A DNA stretch of 41,767 nucleotides from Balneolales bacterium (GTDB taxonomy: Bacteria; Bacteroidota; Rhodothermia; Balneolales; Natronogracilivirgulaceae), in contig SLJN01000044.1 in NCBI GenBank assembly GCA_007135115.1, positions 1 through 41,767 on the forward strand. The letters run 5' to 3'. The notes beneath the pieces are model-generated. The model had not been told where the DNA came from, searched no databases, and saw nothing but the letters and a program-made list of their open reading frames with translations. This document shows, in pieces, positions 8,975-16,356 of the stretch (the stretch's first letter is position 1; the number at the start of each line of letters is the position of its first letter). Position numbers and translations under genes: made by a program.

Positions 8975-10372
8975 ATGACTAATCCGGCAGATAATATTGA
9001 ACAGAATGGTGGTAAAGGTCAAAATGAAAACAAAAAAGGTATTTCAAGGCGTCAGGCTCTCAAATACATCGGTGTTGGAACCGGTGTTATATTGGTAGGT
9101 GGTGCGGGCGGTACCTATGGCTACAGAAGAAGTTTTAGAATTTCATCCGCCGATGCAGAACGATTGAAAAATGTGAAATTCGTCGTTGTAGGTGGAAGTG
9201 TTGGTGGCTTAACCGTAGCGGCCCGCATTTTACGCGCTGTGCCCGACGCCGACATTACCGTCATAGAGCCCAATGAAGACCATCACTACCAACCCGGGTA
9301 TACGCTCGTTTCCGCGGGTGTTTATGAGCCGGATGAAGTCGTGTTTGATCAAAAGTCGCTGATGTTTCCGGAAATGAAATGGGTCAAAGATTCGGTAAAA
9401 ACCTTTGATCCGGAGAATAATAGGGTCAAGACGGAAAGAGGCGAAACCGTTGATTATGATTATTTAGTGGTGGGTCTCGGCGTTCAGATGAACTACAACT
9501 CGGTTGAAAACTTTGCCGAAGCCCTTGAAGAACCAAATGTTGGCAATATCTATAATCTCGATAAGGGTATCAAATTCAGCCGGTTAAGAAAGGAATTTGA
9601 AGGCGGAAAGTTTGTATCTACCTATCCTCAGGGATATATCAAGTGCGGCGGAGCTCCTCAAAAAATCACTTGGCTTTCTGAGGATTATTGGCGAAGTAAA
9701 GGCATCAGAGACGATGTTGAAGTGCATTTTCATAGCCATCAGCATACGCTATTTCCTCCGGTTCCAGTAGTTGATGAAGCCGTTAAACCTAAGATTGAAG
9801 CTCGAGATATCCATAATCACTACAATCAGACACTCCGGGCTATTGATATTTCGAAACAAGAGGCCATCTTCGAAGAAGAACGGAATGACGGTTCCAAAAG
9901 AGAAGTGAGACAGAGTTATGATCTTCTCCATCCCATGCCTGCATTTCAAACACCAAAAGCGCTGAGGGAAAGCGACTTAACTGCCGAAGGCATAGGTGGC
10001 CAGATTGAAGTTGACCGGGAAACCCTGCAACATAAACGATTCAGAAATGTATTTGGAGTTGGGGACTGTGCTGCAACCGGTGCTCCCAAAACAGCGGCAA
10101 CAATCAGAAAGCAGGCGCCGGTCGTAGCTGCCAATGTCATTGACGTAGCTTTAGACAGGGAGCCCTATGCTAAATATGACGGAACCTCCGGCTGCCCATT
10201 GCTGACCCGTTATGGTAGATGCATGATGTTTGAATTCGATTTCAATGGGGAATTGGTAAATGAGTGGCTTTATAATTCCACAAACGAAACCAGACTTTGG
10301 TGGCATTTTAAAGTGCGTGGTCTTAAAAGTCTATATACCAACATTCTGCTGAATGGCTATGTGAATGTTTAA
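8975..10372 (+). CDS. sqr: Sulfide:quinone oxidoreductase-like flavoprotein with Tat signal
   Basis: A 465-residue FAD enzyme predicted to oxidise sulfide and pass electrons to quinone. An N-terminal twin-arginine motif SRRQALK (Arg25, Arg26) and a Gly/Val-rich hydrophobic stretch suggest Tat export or membrane anchoring. The FAD-binding motif VVVGGSVGGLTVAARI follows (about 70-85). Cys224 in YIKCGGAPQK and Cys407 in SGCPLLTRYGR match the two redox cysteines of the mitochondrial SQOR type. GVGDCAATGAPKTAATIRKQ is the conserved second FAD segment. The C-terminal part is hydrophobic/amphipathic, as expected for membrane attachment. It follows the acyl-CoA dehydrogenase by 156 AT-rich bases and probably has its own promoter. 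A broader NAD(P)/FAD oxidoreductase role is possible but less likely. Confidence 0.88.
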   Translation: MTNPADNIEQNGGKGQNENKKGISRRQALKYIGVGTGVILVGGAGGTYGYRRSFRISSADAERLKNVKFVVVGGSVGGLTVAARILRAVPDADITVIEPNEDHHYQPGYTLVSAGVYEPDEVVFDQKSLMFPEMKWVKDSVKTFDPENNRVKTERGETVDYDYLVVGLGVQMNYNSVENFAEALEEPNVGNIYNLDKGIKFSRLRKEFEGGKFVSTYPQGYIKCGGAPQKITWLSEDYWRSKGIRDDVEVHFHSHQHTLFPPVPVVDEAVKPKIEARDIHNHYNQTLRAIDISKQEAIFEEERNDGSKREVRQSYDLLHPMPAFQTPKALRESDLTAEGIGGQIEVDRETLQHKRFRNVFGVGDCAATGAPKTAATIRKQAPVVAANVIDVALDREPYAKYDGTSGCPLLTRYGRCMMFEFDFNGELVNEWLYNSTNETRLWWHFKVRGLKSLYTNILLNGYVNV

Positions 10373-10432
10373 GGCTCGACATCTTTACTAAGTCAATGAC
10401 TTTGAGCCAAACATGGGTCTCATCTTATGAGA

Positions 10433-11338
10433 TTATATTGTTTGCAATGTTTGATTAAGCTTCTGCAATTCGGTAAACAGGCGCTTTCGAAGAGGAATAC
10501 CGGTCTCATAAATCCGCTTTTGTTCCTGCCGGTATTGCCGGCGCCCTTCTTCGGTTTCAATGGGAATGGGATCATAGCCGTAACCGGTAAGGTCATAAGG
10601 ACTGGCTTTCATATCCACCGTGCGGATATCCACGGCAAAATCAAAACAGTCGGCGATGAGGTCGCTGCTGATCCAGGGGTAGAATTTATAAGCCCATTTG
10701 TATAAATCCATGTTCGTATGCAGGCAACCGGGCTGCTCGTTCTCCGGAAAAGTCTCCCGGCTCAGTTTGTGTTGATTCAGCGGACGGGCATCTTTGGTGT
10801 AAAACCGGAAGGCATCGTAGTGGGTACATACCAGCGTGCGTGATTCCACAAAAGCATCGAGATCATCAGGGTGCATGCGCAGGGGGACTTGCGTGTGGCG
10901 TCGTTGGTGTCCCTGTTTATAGACCATAGCCCATTCATGCAGGCCGTAGCACCCCATAGATGGTGAGCGCTTCATGGTTTGTTCAAGAAGCGAAAGGGTC
11001 CAGTTCAAGCCATCTAACCGGTGTTTTGGAAAGAGCGCCGGATCGAGATATCGCACATCATCTTGTGAGCGAAAACCGAAGGTACCGGCAAAGTTTTTCG
11101 GATCCCCGTTTTCCAGGCCAACGTCTATACCCGGGCTCCACCGGCGCAAGTAGGAGGGACGGAAACTGTAATATTCAAACAGAAAATCCAGCACCGGGTG
11201 TCTGTGTCCCCGCTCCCTTTTTGCAAGAAAGTCAGAAATCGCATCATCAACTCGCTGCTGATGCTGATGAAGACGGTGCTGCCAGGTTTCTTCCGTCAAT
11301 ACGGTTTCCGGTTGAAGAGTGATGGCGGTTTCGGGCAT
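10433..11338 (-). CDS. Uncharacterised protein of the family often labelled 3-methyladenine DNA glycosylase
   Basis: A 301-residue cytoplasmic protein. The blocks HPVLDFLFEYYSFRP, LRRWSPGIDVGL, GLHEWAMVYK, HYDAFRFYTKDARPLN, QPGCLHTNMDLYKWAYKF and DMKASPYDLTGYGYDPI are those I recognise from a conserved family, common in Actinobacteria, that databases often call 3-methyladenine DNA glycosylase. I see no helix-hairpin-helix glycosylase motif, so that name may be a propagated guess. Conserved His, Asp, Tyr and Cys residues (HEWAM, CTHYDAF, PGCLHTNMD) suggest an enzyme or metal site. It converges on sqr with 60 bases between the stops and lies downstream of the S9 peptidase, separated by a terminator. 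Confidence 0.75.
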   Translation of the reverse strand: MPETAITLQPETVLTEETWQHRLHQHQQRVDDAISDFLAKRERGHRHPVLDFLFEYYSFRPSYLRRWSPGIDVGLENGDPKNFAGTFGFRSQDDVRYLDPALFPKHRLDGLNWTLSLLEQTMKRSPSMGCYGLHEWAMVYKQGHQRRHTQVPLRMHPDDLDAFVESRTLVCTHYDAFRFYTKDARPLNQHKLSRETFPENEQPGCLHTNMDLYKWAYKFYPWISSDLIADCFDFAVDIRTVDMKASPYDLTGYGYDPIPIETEEGRRQYRQEQKRIYETGIPLRKRLFTELQKLNQTLQTI

Positions 11339-11403
11339 TGGAGGCGGTTAAAAAGTGGGGTTAGTTAGTCTTGATGAAGAATGACGAATTTAAATTGGCG
11401 AGA

Positions 11404-11442
11404 TTATAAAAAAGAGCATCACACCAAAGGCGCAATGCTCTT
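11404..11442 (-). terminator. Intrinsic terminator of the S9 peptidase gene
   Basis: Arms AAGAGCAT (11412-11419) and ATGCTCTT (11435-11442), with a 15-base loop. On the minus strand the hairpin is followed by a run of T (TTTTTTA). It lies 36 bases after the S9 stop. Confidence 0.85.
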
Positions 11443-11477
11443 CAACAAATACTGCTTAATGCTTAAACGATTAAGCT

Positions 11478-13547
11478 TCAGTCGGAAGTGACACCCATAC
11501 CTTCAAGATCGAGGTGATGTTCCGGCTTTTCGTCGGCGTCTTCAATCAGGAAGCTTTCAAACCAGCGAAGCATGCGCAGGTTGTAATCCAACTGGGAAGT
11601 TGAATGGGCGTTACCGTGCCCCTCGCCGGGGTACCAGACCAGTCTCAGAGGTACATTAGGCCGGCGAACTTTCATGTGTCGGTAGAGTTCAAGAGACTGA
11701 CCGGGATGCACACGGGTATCTTCTGAGCCGTGCATGATCAGCAGTGGCGTTTGGGCATTATCCACATGGAAAATGGGACTGTTTTCAAGGTATTTGTCCC
11801 AGTTATTGTAAATGCGTTCGCGGGAGTGAACCAAGTAGAGTTCTTCAGGAATATCGCTGGTTCCCCATTTGGAAAGGTTGTTGGAAATTCCAACGAACAT
11901 CACACCGGCGGCAAATCGATCAGAATAATAGGTGGACATCCAGGCTGTGGCGTATCCGCCGTAAGAACCGCCGGTAACCCCAACGCGATCTTCATCGACT
12001 ATACCTTCTTCAATCAGATGATCGACACCATCCACAATATCATCGAATTCCCGGCCGGCAAGGTCGCCCTGGCTTGATGTGATGAATTCAAGACCACGTC
12101 CGGTACTGCCGCGGTAATTGGGATAGAAAGTTGCAAAACCTTTTGCGGCACCAAGATGTCCCGGCATGGAGTAGTTGGTCAGCCATCCGTTTTCGTAATG
12201 GGCTTCCGGGCCACCGTGAACTTCCACGATAAGCGGGACCTCATCACCTTCTTCATATCCGAGTGGTAAAACAAGCAGGCCATCAATTTCAAAAGCGCCG
12301 TCGCGAGCTTCGTAGGTAACGACTCGTTGCTCACCCAGTGATTTTTCTTCCAGCCAGTCGTTGGAGACGGTCATCCGCTCGGGAAGGTTGTTTGGGCGGC
12401 CATCCCACAGGTAAACTTCATTTGGGTGGGTTGGGGTGTTAACTTGAAAAGCTGCGGTTCCGTCATCTGCCAGGGAGAATGAATTGAGAATGAGCGATTC
12501 TTCATGAATAATTCGCTCGTAACCCGATCCGTCGGGGTCAATGCGACCAAATGTTCGTTCGGTGCTTTCGCTGGCAATGAAGTGAATTTCGTCATCATCA
12601 GACCACTCGATGTGCTCGAACTTTCCTTCGAACTGCGGATAAATATTCTGAGGCGAACCGCCGTCAGAAGCAACTACCATAATTCGGCCATCGATGGGAT
12701 CATGCAAATCATTCCCGGCTCTTAGCGCTAAATTCTCACCATCCGGACTCCATTGGATTTGGCCGATTTTACCTTCGTTGGCGATTTCTTGAACGATTTC
12801 ACGGGAATCGTAATCCACAACTTTAACGGTTTGATACATGTACCGGTCATCGATATGAGGAGTTGGGGCAACGGATATGGCGAGTTGCTCACCATCCGGG
12901 CTCCATTCGATTTTGTAGATAGATCCTTCTGCCTGGATCTGGTGAGGATCATGATCATCCCGGGTTACATTGGTGATGAAGCCTTTACGATTCGGCATGC
13001 CTTCTTCGTAAATGTCGGGCTGATACGGTAACTCGCTTTCAGCTTCGTCCATAACTTCATGTGCCATGAAGACAATGTGATCGCCATCATGATGCCAGCG
13101 GTAGCCGAGAATGTTGTTATCAAATTGAAATAGTTTTTCAGGCTCGCCACCTTCTAAAGCAAGTTCGTACAAAGCGTTAGAATCTTCGTCTTCCATGGTT
13201 GTGGTGAAGGTGACGGTACCGTGTTCAGGCCGGAATGTGATATTGCTAACACCGGTCTCTGTGTATAATTCTGTTGATTCACCGGTATCGGTATTCAAGA
13301 CATGCAGCTCAGAGCTTCTGGTAGCATTTTCTTCTAACGGGTTGGCGGGAATGGATTTGGTATAAACGATGTGGTTACCATCAGGCGAGATGTTTACGTT
13401 GCCTGCCATTTCAATGGAAGCAACATCCATAGGCGTCATCGGGTTGTCGGTATCGGCACTGGTTTCGGCAGCGCCGGTGCTCCCACAACCAACGAGCCAT
13501 AATGATAATAGCAAAGTTAGTAGCAGGCAATTTTGATTTACAGCCAT
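11478..13547 (-). CDS. S9-family (prolyl oligopeptidase/DPP-like) serine peptidase, lipoprotein
   Basis: A 689-residue enzyme. Residues 1-21 form a lipoprotein signal ending LVGC, so it is probably lipid-anchored in the cell envelope. An N-terminal beta-propeller follows, with TolB/WD-like blades marked by SPDG (ISPDGNHIVY, WSPDGEQLAI, WSPDGENLAL). The C-terminal alpha/beta-hydrolase domain has the triad Ser528 in GGSYGGY, Asp610 in HGSEDTRVHPGQS and His644 in GEGHGNAH. It also has the oxyanion-region HGGPEAHYEN. Such enzymes remove dipeptides or acylated residues from short peptides; whether this one is DPP- or acylaminoacyl-type cannot be told from sequence. Its own promoter-like region and terminator mark a single-gene unit. 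Confidence 0.92.
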   Translation of the reverse strand: MAVNQNCLLLTLLLSLWLVGCGSTGAAETSADTDNPMTPMDVASIEMAGNVNISPDGNHIVYTKSIPANPLEENATRSSELHVLNTDTGESTELYTETGVSNITFRPEHGTVTFTTTMEDEDSNALYELALEGGEPEKLFQFDNNILGYRWHHDGDHIVFMAHEVMDEAESELPYQPDIYEEGMPNRKGFITNVTRDDHDPHQIQAEGSIYKIEWSPDGEQLAISVAPTPHIDDRYMYQTVKVVDYDSREIVQEIANEGKIGQIQWSPDGENLALRAGNDLHDPIDGRIMVVASDGGSPQNIYPQFEGKFEHIEWSDDDEIHFIASESTERTFGRIDPDGSGYERIIHEESLILNSFSLADDGTAAFQVNTPTHPNEVYLWDGRPNNLPERMTVSNDWLEEKSLGEQRVVTYEARDGAFEIDGLLVLPLGYEEGDEVPLIVEVHGGPEAHYENGWLTNYSMPGHLGAAKGFATFYPNYRGSTGRGLEFITSSQGDLAGREFDDIVDGVDHLIEEGIVDEDRVGVTGGSYGGYATAWMSTYYSDRFAAGVMFVGISNNLSKWGTSDIPEELYLVHSRERIYNNWDKYLENSPIFHVDNAQTPLLIMHGSEDTRVHPGQSLELYRHMKVRRPNVPLRLVWYPGEGHGNAHSTSQLDYNLRMLRWFESFLIEDADEKPEHHLDLEGMGVTSD

Positions 13548-13611
13548 AGCACGTAGTGATTTGTAGTTTTAGGTTGAAAATTGTTTTAGGGGATGAAAAT
13601 AAAATAGGATA

Positions 13612-13640
13612 ATTTTATCTATTTAAGTAGTGTCTGTAAG
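13612..13640 (-). promoter_or_regulatory. Putative promoter of the S9 peptidase gene
   Basis: On the minus strand, CTTACA and TAAAAT are spaced by 17 bases, about 65 bases before the ATG. The block TTACAG...TTAAATAGAT recurs upstream of the fasciclin gene. AT-rich DNA makes chance matches likely. Confidence 0.3.
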
Positions 13641-13676
13641 AAAACACCATTATCTGCATTCCGCTCGCCCAAAATC

Positions 13677-13731
13677 GCTAACCACGACTTTATCGGCTGC
13701 GCTATTTGGGAGTTCGGCTGCATTGGTTAGC
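13677..13731. repeat. Inverted repeat GCTAACCA / TGGTTAGC, 55-base span
   Basis: Perfect 8-base arms at 13677-13684 and 13724-13731 enclose 39 bases, within which TCGGCTGC occurs twice as a direct repeat (about 13693 and 13714). The outer arms loosely resemble the TAAC/GTTA ends of integron attC sites, but the consensus is not fully met. There is no T-run, so it is not a terminator. Confidence 0.6.
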
Positions 13732-13738
13732 TGTTTTG

Positions 13739-13915
13739 ATGATAACCCAAAGTACACTTATTGATGGGGAGTCGAAAGAAGGTGTTGTGAGGCCTTTCAA
13801 TAAGGGAGTAAACAAATTAAACGCTCACAAAATTGCAGATCTTTATAAAAATCACATCCCACAGAAAATGTTACAGGTTTTGATTCGTACAATAAATGAT
13901 TACTCGAAAAGTTAG
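13739..13915 (+). CDS. Possible 58-residue protein of unknown function
   Basis: The ORF begins MITQSTLIDGESKEG eight bases after the inverted repeat and ends TINDYSKS. It is lysine-rich and polar with no membrane segment, and no Shine-Dalgarno site is seen. An upstream in-frame TTG at 13706 would run through the repeat and is less likely. It may be a real small gene, a remnant, or chance. No family recognised. Confidence 0.25.
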   Translation: MITQSTLIDGESKEGVVRPFNKGVNKLNAHKIADLYKNHIPQKMLQVLIRTINDYSKS

Positions 13916-13944
13916 GCCCATTCCAATTTAACTTAACAAATATC

Positions 13945-14310
13945 ATGAAATTAGTAGATAGTCAAGGTAAAGAAGTAACCAGTAAGGGCAACGAAAACGC
14001 TCAAGAGCTTGAGCAGCAACTTGCCCAAAAAGCTGAGAAAATTGTTGAGCCGTTGTTCAACAAACTGAAACTTGCAAATCAGCAAATTCCTCAGGATCAG
14101 CTGATGCAATTGACTTCAATGGCTCACCAGATTTTGTTTAACCGCCTGGTGTTTAATCTCATCCAAAAAGTCGGAATTGAAAATATTGACGACTTGATCA
14201 CCGAAGATGATCTGGAAGAACTGACTACATCATTCAACAACCAGATTCAATTCACCGATCAAGCTCAGACCGGTGCACCGGGTGGTGGAGGCGAAACTCC
14301 GCAGGCCTGA
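13945..14310 (+). CDS. Small helical cytoplasmic protein of unknown function
   Basis: A 121-residue protein. Residues about 18-95 look strongly alpha-helical, Gln/Glu/Leu-rich, with heptad-like spacing (AQELEQQLAQKAEKIVEPLFNK). The last 20 residues are a Gly/Pro tail with no order. There is no signal peptide or membrane segment. A strong terminator follows at 14342, supporting a real, separately transcribed gene. I recognise no family; the composition would fit a small oligomeric adaptor or chaperone-like protein, but nothing in the sequence fixes a role. The ATG is preceded by AT-rich DNA without a clear ribosome site, as is common in this phylum. Confidence 0.7.
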   Translation: MKLVDSQGKEVTSKGNENAQELEQQLAQKAEKIVEPLFNKLKLANQQIPQDQLMQLTSMAHQILFNRLVFNLIQKVGIENIDDLITEDDLEELTTSFNNQIQFTDQAQTGAPGGGGETPQA

Positions 14311-14341
14311 TTAACACAGGCTGCAAAAGTCCCACTTTTTC

Positions 14342-14377
14342 AAAGGCAATGTCGTTTCATTTCGGCATTGCCTTTTT
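14342..14377 (+). terminator. Intrinsic terminator after the 13945-14310 gene
   Basis: Arms AAAGGCAATG (14342-14351) and CATTGCCTTT (14366-14375), with a 14-base loop and a T-run after the stem. Ten perfect base pairs. Confidence 0.88.
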
Positions 14378-14500
14378 TATTTCATTAATCATCCCACCGG
14401 ATATTTGGGTTTGGTCGTTTGCTAAACCGGGGTGAAGCTTTTACTCAACACCTGATCAATCACAACAGCTCTTGAATAAGTGGGCACCGGGGTTTTAAAC

Positions 14501-14536
14501 AAAAAAGTCCCTGTCGGCAAATCAGCCAACAGGGAC
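14501..14536 (-). terminator. Intrinsic terminator of the fasciclin gene
   Basis: Arms GTCCCTGTCGGC (14507-14518) and GCCAACAGGGAC (14525-14536) form an 11-pair stem with one mismatch. On the minus strand it is followed by TTTTTT. Confidence 0.88.
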
Positions 14537-14581
14537 GATAAAGCGTGGTTATTAATGGGGTGATTAGTGCAAACTCACTAA

Positions 14582-15112
14582 TTATTTGTGAGGAGGATCT
14601 TGTGGTGGATCCTGTGGAGGCTCTTGTTGCTGCTGCTGTTGTTGCGGAACAATGATTTCACTGATTTCATGAACCACTCCATTGTCAATGTCAATATCAG
14701 GTTCGGTAACCATGGCATTTCCGACCATGATTTCGCCCGGTTGACCTGCCTGAACATCAAGAGGAGCTCCATTTACAGCCTGAACCTGCCCCGTTTCACC
14801 TAACTCTTCAGAAGAGGCAGACTCTTCAACAATATGTCCCATCAACAGTTCGCTGAGTTGGCGTTCGTCCTGCATCAGCTCCGGCGGCAGGCCTTCAAGT
14901 GCCTCGTTGCTGGGTGCAAAAATGGTGTAATCTCCATCGCCCAATTCATCTGCTAATCCGGATTCTTCAAGTAATTCAGCAAACTGGGAGAATTCATCGT
15001 GTTCAGCCAGCTCATCTGCTACATCCTGAGCATTCACAAGAGTAACAGATCCTAAAAGAAGAAAAGAGGTTATAAAAGCAGGTATTATTTTTCGAAGTTT
15101 TGAATAACTCAT
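14582..15112 (-). CDS. Secreted fasciclin (FAS1) domain protein with Gln/Pro-rich tail
   Basis: A 176-residue protein with a Sec signal peptide (about 1-28, cleavage likely after VNA) and a single FAS1 domain. Diagnostic segments are DYTIFAPSNEAL (H1 region) and DNGVVHEISEIIVP (C-terminal H2-type block). FAS1 domains mediate adhesion to surfaces or polymers in the envelope or matrix. The tail after residue 159 is a run of seven Gln followed by repeated PPQD units. This is unusual for bacterial FAS1 proteins and probably disordered. It is a single-gene unit with its own terminator and a promoter-like site at 15161-15188. Standard FAS1 domains are about 130-140 residues, which this matches. Confidence 0.88.
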   Translation of the reverse strand: MSYSKLRKIIPAFITSFLLLGSVTLVNAQDVADELAEHDEFSQFAELLEESGLADELGDGDYTIFAPSNEALEGLPPELMQDERQLSELLMGHIVEESASSEELGETGQVQAVNGAPLDVQAGQPGEIMVGNAMVTEPDIDIDNGVVHEISEIIVPQQQQQQQEPPQDPPQDPPHK

Positions 15113-15160
15113 AGCACAGGATTAATTATGGATGATTATTAAGAGGTTATATTTGTAACG

Positions 15161-15188
15161 ATAATAATCTATTTAATTATCCTGTAAA
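15161..15188 (-). promoter_or_regulatory. Putative promoter of the fasciclin gene
   Basis: On the minus strand, TTTACA (15183-15188) and TATTAT (15161-15166) are 16 bases apart, about 50 bases before the ATG. It shares TTACAG and TTAAATAGAT with the region upstream of the S9 gene. Low specificity in AT-rich DNA. Confidence 0.3.
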
Positions 15189-15597
15189 TTGAAGATTATA
15201 CTAATTTTAACATGATGTTTTAGTTGTATGAATAGGATTTAATTATGACTTGTGTAATGCACTAATATTTACATTTATAAAAAATGCATTTTTAAATTTT
15301 ATGACTCAACTTCTATAGATAATTATACGATAGTTTGATTAACCATGGATCGAATCACTCTCCCGGCTCCTATACTAATGCTTTAGGAGTTTCAATTACT
15401 CAAACAACCTTAATAAGCCAATGAGAATCTTTACGGGTGGGCTCGGGGATTAGAAATCATGAAACGGGACCGCGGATAGTGAAGATAAGCTGCAAAATAG
15501 ACTTTAAATCCAAATGATTTCACTTGTAGAGAAACCTCACAAAAATTACTGCGGGATTAAATAACTGAGTTTAATCAACATTGCTGCCAGGCAGCAT

Positions 15598-15626
15598 TTG
15601 AACATTGAACCCCTTGAACCTTGAAC
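15598..15626. repeat. Four short TTGAAC repeats
   Basis: TTGAAC occurs at 15598, 15605, 15614 and 15621, with spacers of one to three bases. It directly follows a perfect 15-base palindrome. Function unknown; perhaps repeat debris or a binding site. Confidence 0.6.
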
Positions 15627-15700
15627 TGTCACATCAAATTTATCCGCGTCTAATCCACGCAAATCCTCGTCATAAAAAACAATCTGCCACGCTCAATACC

Positions 15701-16333
15701 TTATTCTCGAAGCAGATCTTCAAAAAGTTTCTCCATTTTATCCAGTTTGGGTACAATCACAAACTGGCAATAGGCGGCCTCAGGGTTATTCTTGAAATAA
15801 TTCTGGTGATAATCTTCAGCTTTATAGAAACTTTTAAACTGTTCGATGGCTGTCACGATAGAATCATTAAAAACTCCTGCTTCATCAAGCCGGCTTTTGA
15901 CGGTTTGGGCCCGCTCTTTTTGATGGGCATTGTGAAAGAAGATAACGGATCTGTATTGAGGTCCGACATCTGCGCCTTGTCTGTTGAGTGTTGTCGGGTC
16001 ATGCGTTTTGAAAAAAACCTCGAGTAGTTTTTCGTATGAAATGACATCAGGGTCATATTCGAGCTGAACGACCTCGGCATGATCGGTGGTACCGGAGCTC
16101 ACCAGCCGGTATGTAGCATCTTCGGCAACACCGCCGCTATAGCCGGAGTGCACATCATAAACACCTTCAAGTTGTTGAAATACAGCCTCTACACACCAAA
16201 AACAACCGGCACCGAAGGTGGCCAATTCTCGATTCGTTTCACTCATATCTCGTTCGTAAGGTTTTGGATTCGTACTTGTACATGAATACCCGTAAGTAGT
16301 CAGCGCTAATAATAAGAGCAGGAAATAACGCAT
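15701..16333 (-). CDS. msrA: Peptide-methionine (S)-S-oxide reductase MsrA, envelope-targeted
   Basis: A 210-residue enzyme that reduces methionine-S-sulfoxide in proteins. The catalytic Cys44 is in GAGCFWCVEAVF, followed by the conserved GYSGG, DHAEVVQLEYDP, QYRSVIFFH and YHQNYF-type segments. I chose the ATG at 16333 because the first 18 residues (MRYFLLLLLALTTYGYSC) form a signal peptide, possibly with a relaxed lipobox at Cys18. The frame continues upstream to 16453, but that part overlaps the yjbQ gene and is not MsrA-like. A later ATG (codon 30) would give a cytoplasmic form. Envelope MsrA protects secreted proteins from oxidation. It lies 23 bases after the yjbQ-family gene and is probably co-transcribed. 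Confidence 0.93.
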   Translation of the reverse strand: MRYFLLLLLALTTYGYSCTSTNPKPYERDMSETNRELATFGAGCFWCVEAVFQQLEGVYDVHSGYSGGVAEDATYRLVSSGTTDHAEVVQLEYDPDVISYEKLLEVFFKTHDPTTLNRQGADVGPQYRSVIFFHNAHQKERAQTVKSRLDEAGVFNDSIVTAIEQFKSFYKAEDYHQNYFKNNPEAAYCQFVIVPKLDKMEKLFEDLLRE

Positions 16334-16356
16334 TGTCGGTATGGGTAAGATATAAA

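Larger units (their letters stand above)
13548..13944. other. 397-base stretch without a well-supported gene
   Basis: It holds a promoter-like site for the S9 gene (13612-13640), a perfect 8-bp inverted repeat spanning 13677-13731, and one doubtful 58-codon ORF (13739-13915). The rest is AT-rich with no recognisable RNA. Confidence 0.6.
15113..15700. other. 588-base stretch without a recognised gene
   Basis: It is AT-rich near the fasciclin gene (promoter-like site 15161-15188) and more mixed further on. It contains the perfect palindrome TGCTGCCAGGCAGCA (15582-15596) and then four TTGAAC units (15598-15626). No ORF, tRNA or known RNA is apparent. Confidence 0.6.

Noticed and set aside
10373-10408. 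Terminator between sqr and the convergent gene
   Set aside because: GGCTC...GAGCC and AAGTCAATGACTT pairings exist but there is no T-run on either strand; too weak to annotate.
13677-13731. Calling a genuine integron here
   Set aside because: No integrase, only one candidate site, and the core-site consensus is not fully met; kept only as an inverted repeat.
15598-15626. TTGAAC repeats as a CRISPR or iteron array
   Set aside because: The units are six bases with one- to three-base spacers and there are no cas or rep genes; too short for either.
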